Shown: positions 1 to 6,131 of the stretch, in pieces
How the letters are laid out: every line of letters begins with the position of its first letter
Numbering within the stretch: the stretch's first letter is position 1
DNA from: an uncultured Alphaproteobacteria bacterium
GTDB lineage: Bacteria; Pseudomonadota; Alphaproteobacteria; Micavibrionales; Micavibrionaceae
Length of the DNA stretch: 10,888 nt
Reading direction: 5' to 3'
NCBI GenBank assembly: GCA_934538895.1
Contig: CAKTCH010000034.1
Location: forward strand, 1-10,888
The notes under the pieces: model-generated
The model's database searches: none
Seen by the model: only the letters and a program-made list of their open reading frames with translations
What the model was told of the DNA's origin: nothing
Position numbers and translations under genes: made by a program

Positions 1-254
1 CGGATTGTCGGCACGATAGGACGCAGCGCTTCCGCCTCTTTCAGATCCGCACGAAACTGGGTCATATTCTGGATCTGGACGGTGGTAAAAAGGCCGATTG
101 CGGCGGCTGAAGCCCAGGCGATGCCCGCAGCGATCAATATCGTATGACCGGCAGTTTGCGGCATCCGCTCCAGAAATACATTCAGGTCATGGCTGGACTG
201 CGAGCTTGTCAGCTTTTTAAAAAGCGCGTTCCAATTGATGGATTTAGAATCCAC
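1..254 (-). CDS. Single-pass inner-membrane protein of the pilus locus, partial (C-terminus beyond left edge)
   Basis: Only the first 84 codons are in the window. I chose the GTG at 254 because AGGAG lies 8 bases upstream of it; another in-frame GTG at 263 overlaps that ribosome binding site and is less likely. The visible protein has about 37 mostly polar N-terminal residues (NWNALFKKL, ERMPQTAGH), a hydrophobic segment at about 38-58 (TILIAAGIAWASAAAIGLF) and then a polar, probably helical stretch (QIQNMTQFRADLKEAEALRP). This short cytoplasmic tail, one membrane helix and helical periplasmic start is the layout of PilO/GspM-like assembly proteins. The role as an alignment or platform subunit is inferred from layout and position only; I do not recognise the family. 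It is the last visible gene of the operon and is separated from the preceding gene by an AT-rich gap. Confidence 0.7.
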   Translation of the reverse strand, partial: MDSKSINWNALFKKLTSSQSSHDLNVFLERMPQTAGHTILIAAGIAWASAAAIGLFTTVQIQNMTQFRADLKEAEALRPIVPTI

Positions 255-430
255 GTCAATCACTCCTGAAACTGATGTCTGTTTTTACAGTCATTTTTAT
301 GAAAGTATGACCCTTATTTATTAATTTTATCGCCTAAAACTTAAAACAGTATAAACCCGCGTTTCCGGCTTTATAGTATTTTTCTTTTCGTTTCAGTACA
401 ATAAACCCTCGTGTCTTTATTAAAAAAAGA
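255..430 (-). promoter_or_regulatory. AT-rich gap with possible internal promoter
   Basis: This is the only sizeable gap inside the minus-strand pilus operon and is visibly richer in A and T than its neighbours. Read on the minus strand it holds TTGTAC (401-396), a 17-base spacer and TACTAT (378-373), a weak sigma-70-like pair with three and four matches to consensus. A 12-codon ORF (294-256, MTVKTDISFRSD) ends one base before the GTG at 254 but has no well-spaced ribosome binding site. A T-run (427-421 on the minus strand) follows the upstream stop codon, with only a weak five-pair stem before it. The gap could carry a secondary promoter for the downstream genes; this is inference. Confidence 0.25.
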
Positions 431-1438
431 TTAATTCGTCCCTTTGATACGGACGCGGCCGTCTTTTTCCATGCCGGGCTGCACCTGCCCCCTTATGCTG
501 CCCACGCCGCCCTGGAAAGAAGGCGGTAATAACGCCTCCCACTCGACCCTGCCGCCGCTTACATCGTATTTGACCAATGTGCCATCGACCGTGCCGAGCG
601 TGTCCAGAAGGTCCTGAATACGCACCATGTGCTTAATGGCATCGGATTGCAACGCGTTCGCCGCATTGATCATCAGATTCATGGAAGCCTGCTCGGTCTG
701 CGTCTTCACCTGATCGAGGTTGCGCTCCACGAAGTTGATATTCATATAGCTGAACACCAATATGGCCATGATGACGATATTCAGCCCCAGACCGAAGAAG
801 AGCAAGGCGCGCGCCGCCGCACGCGACAGCAATTCGGTACGCAGGGCGCGATTATGCCAGGGGATCGTCTGCGCGACTTCGGGGTTCACCGTGACGAAAT
901 TAGCATCCATGCTCTGGATACGCGGCAACAGGGTACGCGCGGCGCCGAGGAAAACCTGCATCCGTCCGGTTTCCGGGTCCCAGCGCAGCGCGGCGGCCGT
1001 GCCTTCCTGTTCATAGATATAAACGGTCTGGCGATCCCAGTATTCGCTGTTCCCCGGCAGGGCCGCCGCCAACGGGCACCAGCTGTCGGGGTTTGAAGCC
1101 AGCGCGTTCGAGGGGCAGGCCAGATACCAAAGGCGCCCCTGATCGACGGAATAGCAGTAATGAACCTTTTCCGTGCTACAGGCCTGCGACGCCGCGTTCC
1201 AGACGGCCTCTTCTTCCGTTCCCGGGACATGCGGCACCGAGCCGCCGACAAGATCGCCCGGCAGATAGGGTTTCAGGGAGATTTTAAATTCACGCGTTTC
1301 GCCGGCGATATAATCGGCGATTCCCGGCTTGAGACTGGAATTTTGCGGCATTGAAGGGGCAGAAGGGTTTTCCGATACCGCTTGCGGTATGGAATTCTTT
1401 TTCTTCGCGAAGGGATTGTCCTTAAAAGACAGAGGCAA
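431..1438 (-). CDS. Bitopic inner-membrane protein of the pilus locus with a four-cysteine N-terminal domain
   Basis: I do not recognise a named family. I place the start at the TTG at 1438 (335 aa) because AAGGAG lies 9 bases upstream; the longer frame from a GTG at 1465 (344 aa) has no clear ribosome binding site and overlaps the preceding gene by 26 bases. With the TTG start, translation begins 1 base after the platform gene ends, so the two are probably coupled. From that start, about 200 residues precede one membrane helix at about 210-232 (RALLFFGLGLNIVIMAILVF). The arginines before it (NRALRTELLSRAAARA) suggest the N-terminal part is cytoplasmic. Four cysteines (C87, C95, C108, C121) lie in a 35-residue stretch with aromatic residues. 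After the helix come a probable coiled coil (about 237-262) and a small domain of about 70 residues. The topology recalls GspL or BfpC: cytoplasmic domain contacting the ATPase or platform, periplasmic part contacting alignment proteins. That analogy is inferred from topology and position, not homology. Confidence 0.75.
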   Translation of the reverse strand: MPLSFKDNPFAKKKNSIPQAVSENPSAPSMPQNSSLKPGIADYIAGETREFKISLKPYLPGDLVGGSVPHVPGTEEEAVWNAASQACSTEKVHYCYSVDQGRLWYLACPSNALASNPDSWCPLAAALPGNSEYWDRQTVYIYEQEGTAAALRWDPETGRMQVFLGAARTLLPRIQSMDANFVTVNPEVAQTIPWHNRALRTELLSRAAARALLFFGLGLNIVIMAILVFSYMNINFVERNLDQVKTQTEQASMNLMINAANALQSDAIKHMVRIQDLLDTLGTVDGTLVKYDVSGGRVEWEALLPPSFQGGVGSIRGQVQPGMEKDGRVRIKGTN

Positions 1439-1439
1439 C

Positions 1440-2660
1440 CTACATTGCTCCTTCCATAAGTCCACCCATCATGCTGTCCATGCTCATATTCATAACCGTC
1501 AACGCATAGATGGCACTACCAAAAGCGATAGTGAGGAAGACGCCTGTGAGACCGAAGGCCACCCAGACGATAAGGGCGTGTTTTGTCTTGGCAGACGCTT
1601 GACGCATTTCTGCTATAGACTCCAATACTGTAGCAACTTGTCCGAGGTCAGACAAGCTTGCCAGTTCAAGGCGTTCATTTCGGGTCAGCGGCGGCCGGTC
1701 GAGCGCCGAGCCGAGCAAGACGCCGCGCTCCAGTTCCTTGCTGGCGGCCTGCCAGTAGGCGCTGACCTCGGGCACCGTGGTCGCGCCCGCCGATTGACGT
1801 AATGTATCGTTAATAGGCACCATGCCGCGCAACATACGCGCCGCCGCCATCATGGAATCCGCAAAGCCGAGATCGCGCAGATAGCCGCCCACCAGCGGTA
1901 TTTTCCGTACTATACGCGCCGTCGGCCAGTCGTCCTTGCCCTTGTTCAGCAAGTAGGAAGTCACCGTCCATGCCATAAAACCGCCCGAGGCGAAGGCCAG
2001 CCAGATCAGCACATCCCATGTCAGTTCCAGCCGCCCCACCACTTGCGTGAATTTTTCAAGCTCGGCGGGGTCGGTCGGCGGGTTCTCACGGAACCATTTC
2101 AGGACCATGCCCTTGCCCCAGAACAGCGCCTGCACGATCGAGATCACGTCGAAGGCCAGCCATGACATCGTGCCGGCGATGGCGCGGGTGTTTTTCTTTT
2201 TCTGGGTGATCGAATGGATCGCGTGCGGGATGCCTTCCTGCAATTTGTTGGCGCGCTCGCTCGCCGCCAGGATGGCAAGCGTGCTGTGGTCAAAGATACG
2301 TAGTGCTTTCAGGGCGTCGATGACACCCATACCACGGGATAGGGATTCACGCGCCGGCGCCAGAATGTTCTGGCGCATCGGGCTGGTTTCCGCCTGTATG
2401 ATTTTCCACAATGCCACGCCCGGCGACGTGGACGTTGAGCGGAACTGGATGCCGCGCAGGAGTTGCACCTGCCACCAGCTTGAACGGGCGAAGACGCGCT
2501 CGATGGACGAACGTTCATGCGGGCGTATGGATAATACATAACCGCCGTTTTTGGTAATTTGCGCGCGGACATCGTCGATGGTGGGCAGATAATACGATTC
2601 CACGGCCCGCTTGGGGCCGGAATGGGTATCATAGGCGACTTCTGCCACCCATTGCTGCAT
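1440..2660 (-). CDS. GspF/PilR-type inner-membrane platform protein
   Basis: This is the polytopic membrane protein around which pilins or pseudopilins are assembled and on which the ATPase acts. The 406 residues match the usual length. Residues 1-50 look like the small N-terminal GspF domain (VAEVAY, then a segment ending GGYVLSIRP). Two T2SSF-type helical domains follow at about 68-190 and 266-390. Membrane helices are visible at about 166-187 (SWLAFDVISIVQALFWGKGM), 216-237 (DVLIWLAFASGGFMAWTVTS) and 362-388 (ALIVWVAFGLTGVFLTIAFG). The last 17 residues contain seven methionines (MNMSMDSMM...), an odd tail. AAGGGG lies 7 bases upstream of the ATG. The gene starts 19 bases after the ATPase gene, the classical ATPase-platform pairing. 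In R64 naming this would be PilR, in type II secretion GspF. Confidence 0.92.
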   Translation of the reverse strand: MQQWVAEVAYDTHSGPKRAVESYYLPTIDDVRAQITKNGGYVLSIRPHERSSIERVFARSSWWQVQLLRGIQFRSTSTSPGVALWKIIQAETSPMRQNILAPARESLSRGMGVIDALKALRIFDHSTLAILAASERANKLQEGIPHAIHSITQKKKNTRAIAGTMSWLAFDVISIVQALFWGKGMVLKWFRENPPTDPAELEKFTQVVGRLELTWDVLIWLAFASGGFMAWTVTSYLLNKGKDDWPTARIVRKIPLVGGYLRDLGFADSMMAAARMLRGMVPINDTLRQSAGATTVPEVSAYWQAASKELERGVLLGSALDRPPLTRNERLELASLSDLGQVATVLESIAEMRQASAKTKHALIVWVAFGLTGVFLTIAFGSAIYALTVMNMSMDSMMGGLMEGAM

Positions 2661-2679
2661 CGTTTAACCCCTTCCCAGG

Positions 2680-4503
2680 TTAATCTTCCAAATAAGTGAG
2701 GGCGGATTTCGGATCCACAAGGCCGCTTGTGACCAGATCGATCAAGCCTTCGCGGCGCGTATGGAGGATGACGCCCTTCTGCCCTATTATAGCATTAACA
2801 TTACTCATAAGCGCTTCGTAAATACTGTTGCGGGCGCCCGGCGGCAAATCGATCAATATGGCGTCGAGGAGCAGCGTGCGCCCCTGAATGCCCGTGCGGT
2901 TGCACAGATCGCAGCCGGCAGTGTTGTGCGTACGGATATCGGTCTCCGGCGTGACATGCAGTTGCGCCATTTCACGTTCATCGAGATAGCGCCCGGCGCT
3001 GGTCTTGTGCGCGCAGCCCTGACAGAGCGTGCGCACCAGGCGCTGGTTCATGATCGCCTTGACCTGTTGCGACAATGTGTAGGTCGAGGAACGCTCGCGT
3101 TCGTGCGGCATCAGCGAACGCAGGCGCTCAAAGGTCTGGAGCGCGGTATCGGCGTGGATGGTCGAAATCACGGTGTGGCCCGATTCAGCGGCGCGCAGCG
3201 CGGTTTCCACCGTGTCGCCGTCGCGCATCTCGCCGATGATGATGTAGTCGGGATCATGGCGCATCGCGGCGCGGATCAGGTCGGCGAACGAGCCGCCGTC
3301 CATGCCGGGCCGCACCTGCCACTGCGTGGCGTAGCGGAGTTCATATTCGATCGGGTCCTCAATCGTCAGGACGTGCTTGCGGCGGCGGTCGATCTGCTGC
3401 ACGCAGGCATAAAGCGTCGTGGTCTTACCGGAACCGGTCGGACCCGAAAGCAGGATCATGCCGCCGCCGCCCTTGATCTCGGGGGAGAGCAGCCTGCTCA
3501 GGTGGTCGGCCACGTCGGGATGGCGGCGGAACAATTCATCGAAACCCTTGAGCGACGCGCGATCGAGCAGACGCAGCGTCAGCTTCTCGCCTTCCTGCGC
3601 GTGCGGGCCGGCGGCGACGCGGACGTCGATCTGGCGGCCCTGCCATGTGAAACCGAAACGGCCATCTTTCGGCGTGGTCTTGTCCCCGAAGTTCAGGCCC
3701 GCGTCACGTTTCAAAAGCGTGGTTAGACGCGCCATGGCGTCGGCGGAAAGCAGGTGCATCGGCACGAGATCGCCGTCGATCCTGTATTTGATCCAGTTGG
3801 GCGTATCGGGGCTGTTATCCTGCAACAGATGGATATCGGAAGCGCGCATCTGCAACGCTTCGGCCATCATGTCGCGCTGGAACTGGTTCAGCAGCAGGCC
3901 GTTGTCGATATCGGCCAGCCATTGCGCCAGCGTCTTCTCTGAACGGTCGGCGGATAAATCGTGCACGCGGCGCAGCGTCTGGATCAGTTCGGCGCGATCC
4001 CACATCTCCACCTCAACGCGCTGCACGGCAAAGCCGGAGCGATTGGCGGCGGATAAAAGCGTCTTGATCTGGCGGTCATTGACCTCGTGCAGGGGCGCGA
4101 TCTTCATCACGCCGTCCTGCAAGCCGATCAGGTGGATCGAGAGCGGCAGCCACGACTGCACCGGCAGGACCGAACGCAGCAGATCGCCCGTGGCGCGGTC
4201 GCGCACGCCCTCTTCGGTTTCATGTTCGGAAGCGCCGGTAACGCCGGCCATATCGAGTAATTGCTCCGTCGAACGGCTGACGCCCTGTTCCAGCAGGACG
4301 GCACGTTCACGCTGCACCATATCAAGGTAGCGCTCACGGCCTTCGGCGTTGCGGCGGCGGCGATCGCCCCACTGGCGGCGCTCGAAGCCGCCGGGCGGCG
4401 CGCCCGCCGCCTGACGACGATCAGCACCCTTCCGTTCTACCGGAGGGGTGGTATCTACGCCTGTACCCCCTGACGGGTCTGGTGGCAAATCCTGATCGCT
4501 CAT
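2680..4503 (-). CDS. GspE/PilQ-type assembly ATPase of the type IV pilus/type II secretion family
   Basis: This cytoplasmic hexameric ATPase would power subunit assembly. Of its 607 residues, the first 55 or so are probably disordered and rich in arginine (RKGADRR, ERRQWGDRRRR). An N-terminal N2-like domain lies before about 340 and contains the conserved ASDIHL (221-226) and GRFGF (281-285). The C-terminal ATPase domain has the Walker A motif GPTGSGKTTT (354-363), the Asp box near TIEDPIEYEL (380-389), the Walker B motif DYIIIGEMRD (419-428, catalytic E425) and the His box TIHAD (448-452). Two CxxC pairs (C494/C497 and C531/C534) form the zinc-binding tetracysteine motif typical of GspE and PilB assembly ATPases and generally absent from PilT retraction ATPases. 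The ATG at 4503 has no recognisable ribosome binding site, and a weak hairpin with a T-run sits just upstream. All catalytic motifs are intact. R64 calls this protein PilQ, not to be confused with the PilQ secretin of type IVa pili. Confidence 0.96.
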   Translation of the reverse strand: MSDQDLPPDPSGGTGVDTTPPVERKGADRRQAAGAPPGGFERRQWGDRRRRNAEGRERYLDMVQRERAVLLEQGVSRSTEQLLDMAGVTGASEHETEEGVRDRATGDLLRSVLPVQSWLPLSIHLIGLQDGVMKIAPLHEVNDRQIKTLLSAANRSGFAVQRVEVEMWDRAELIQTLRRVHDLSADRSEKTLAQWLADIDNGLLLNQFQRDMMAEALQMRASDIHLLQDNSPDTPNWIKYRIDGDLVPMHLLSADAMARLTTLLKRDAGLNFGDKTTPKDGRFGFTWQGRQIDVRVAAGPHAQEGEKLTLRLLDRASLKGFDELFRRHPDVADHLSRLLSPEIKGGGGMILLSGPTGSGKTTTLYACVQQIDRRRKHVLTIEDPIEYELRYATQWQVRPGMDGGSFADLIRAAMRHDPDYIIIGEMRDGDTVETALRAAESGHTVISTIHADTALQTFERLRSLMPHERERSSTYTLSQQVKAIMNQRLVRTLCQGCAHKTSAGRYLDEREMAQLHVTPETDIRTHNTAGCDLCNRTGIQGRTLLLDAILIDLPPGARNSIYEALMSNVNAIIGQKGVILHTRREGLIDLVTSGLVDPKSALTYLED

Positions 4504-4541
4504 GTGAAAAACAGAAGAACTCTGCTCTTATATAAAGAATA
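4504..4541 (-). promoter_or_regulatory. Short AT-rich gap with weak hairpin and T-run before the ATPase gene
   Basis: Read on the minus strand, the 38 bases contain TATATAAG, then CAGA (4524-4521), a five-base loop, TCTG (4515-4512) and five T (4511-4507), ending 3 bases before the ATPase start codon. The four-pair stem is weak, so this could be a partial attenuator or nothing. No purine-rich ribosome binding site is present near the start codon, unlike most other genes of the operon. Confidence 0.2.
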
Positions 4542-6128
4542 TTAGTTGGAACCTGTCGCGGCCGCAGACGACGAAGATCCGCCGGATGCATTGCCGCCAC
4601 TACCCGATTGTCCCGTAACACGGTTAACAGAAGATAAAGAACGATCAAAAAGAAGCAGGACCTTGTCGTCGCCGCTGCGGAACTCTACGCCGCTGGAACG
4701 GATATTGACAGTCCATAAGAATCCACCGATCACGACTTCCTCACCGTCATAGACGATGCGGCTGCCGCCGGGGCCGGAGATGATGCCACGCTTGGCAGAA
4801 TGCGACGTTACGACAAATCCATCCAGCACACTGGCGGGATCGATGCTATTATCGCGCACGATGACGGTTTCCCTCGCACTGCCCAGATTATCGCCCGGCC
4901 CCAGGGACGCAGTATCCGTAGCGCTGGAAATGCGCACGGCCTTCGTATCCTGCGAAATGATTGCCGACGATGAACCACGCACCGGCAGGACCAGCACGCC
5001 CCGCGTGCCGTTGTGCGTGACCTGCACGTCGTCAAGGACAGCCCCCTCGCGCACCGGCGACCAGGTCAGGGTCAGCGGGCAGGCTTCGACAGGCTCCAGC
5101 ACGGTTTTCGCCGCGCAGCCTTTCTTGCTGACGCTGATGCCATTATCGCCGTTCGCCATCTGCACATCGCCGATGGTCAGCGGCGCGTCGCCGATATTGA
5201 CCAGCGATACGGTAATGGCGGACGTCGTCGCCACCCCCGTGCCGAAATCCACTTTTTCCTGCGAAGCCACCAGCAGCCCCTTGCCCGGCACCGCGCGCGG
5301 GAAAGCCTTGGCCTGCTGCGTTTCCGTGGGCTTGAATTCACCTTCCAGCATGACACTGGCGACAGATGTGGGGCCGTCATGCTCCACCAGCAGGACGCCG
5401 CTCGCCTGCCCTTCCAGCACCGGCGACCATGTCACCGTCACGATGCAGGCCTGACCGGGGTTCAGACGCGAACAATCCGTGCGCAGGGAGTAACCCGACT
5501 GAGCGGCGGCCTCGATATAAATGGCATTGATATCGATCGCTTCGGATGTGATGTTACGCAAAACCACGCCGCGCACCACAGACTGGGCCGACTGCAAATC
5601 GCCGAAATCCAGCTCGTTCGGAATTGCCTCGATATCGCTGATGAATTCTTTCTCGCCCGTATCGGCCGCCGTCACCGTGCCGGACAGGGTGGCCGTAATC
5701 AGGCGGGCGCGGCCACTATGGCGCATCAGCATTTCCACGCGCCAGCTGCCGGCCTGCAGGCCCTTGACGGAAATGGACACGGCGCAGACAGCGCCCGCCG
5801 CCAGTTCTTCACCGCTGCAATTGTTGAGGGCCGTATTGGCTGAAACCGTCGAAGACGGATAAAGCTGGATCGCGCCGGTCTGTAGCGGGCGTCCGCTGTC
5901 ATTGCGGAAAAGCACCACGACCTGCGAAGTCGCACCGACGGAAATGGAGCCGCCATCAATAGCCGCCTGCACAGGCACCAGATCGCCGCCCGCCGCCGTG
6001 CCCGTGCCGCCGCGCGCCGGCGGGTCGCCGAACGCCGTTTGCGCCGACACAGGCCCCGCCACCGCGACAACATTCAGCGCGATCAATCCCAACGTTACAA
6101 CCAGACGTGCCATATTTCTTATCATCAT
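4542..6128 (-). CDS. Exported protein with three cysteine-paired Ig-like repeats and a PilP-like C-terminal domain
   Basis: Residues 1-29 form a signal peptide (hydrophobic core LVVTLGLIALNVVAVAG, probable cleavage after VSA). Three repeats follow at about 50-155, 165-265 and 285-385. They resemble ASH/choice-of-anchor beta-sandwich domains: DFGDL and DFGTG openings, VVLRN and VSLVN strands, TWSPV in repeats two and three. Each has a cysteine pair (C104/C115, C219/C228, C338/C350), suggesting a disulfide per repeat in the periplasm. The C-terminal part, about 435-500 (IVYDGEEVVIGGFLWTVNI, then SSGVEF), resembles the small beta domain of PilP/GspC proteins, which in known systems contacts the secretin N-terminal domain. 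A Gly/Ser-rich tail ends the 528-residue protein. The gene starts 3 bases after the secretin stop codon, with GGGGG six bases upstream of its ATG, so coupling is likely. The signal peptide and repeats are seen directly; PilP similarity is pattern-based and moderate; linking platform to secretin is inferred. Confidence 0.8.
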   Translation of the reverse strand: MMIRNMARLVVTLGLIALNVVAVAGPVSAQTAFGDPPARGGTGTAAGGDLVPVQAAIDGGSISVGATSQVVVLFRNDSGRPLQTGAIQLYPSSTVSANTALNNCSGEELAAGAVCAVSISVKGLQAGSWRVEMLMRHSGRARLITATLSGTVTAADTGEKEFISDIEAIPNELDFGDLQSAQSVVRGVVLRNITSEAIDINAIYIEAAAQSGYSLRTDCSRLNPGQACIVTVTWSPVLEGQASGVLLVEHDGPTSVASVMLEGEFKPTETQQAKAFPRAVPGKGLLVASQEKVDFGTGVATTSAITVSLVNIGDAPLTIGDVQMANGDNGISVSKKGCAAKTVLEPVEACPLTLTWSPVREGAVLDDVQVTHNGTRGVLVLPVRGSSSAIISQDTKAVRISSATDTASLGPGDNLGSARETVIVRDNSIDPASVLDGFVVTSHSAKRGIISGPGGSRIVYDGEEVVIGGFLWTVNIRSSGVEFRSGDDKVLLLFDRSLSSVNRVTGQSGSGGNASGGSSSSAAATGSN

Positions 6129-6131
6129 CTA

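Noticed and set aside
421..455. Rho-independent terminator after the bitopic protein gene
   Set aside because: The only stem before the T-run is CGTCC/GGACG with a nine-base loop, and the T-run starts about eight bases beyond it, too far for a typical terminator.
2761..4330. Plus-strand open frames of 321 and 303 codons across the ATPase gene
   Set aside because: They overlap each other and the ATPase, whose catalytic motifs are all intact; the translations look like frame shadows.
4756..5843. Plus-strand open frames of 232 and 276 codons across the Ig-repeat gene
   Set aside because: Antisense to the exported protein with clear signal peptide and repeats; no start sites or domains of their own.
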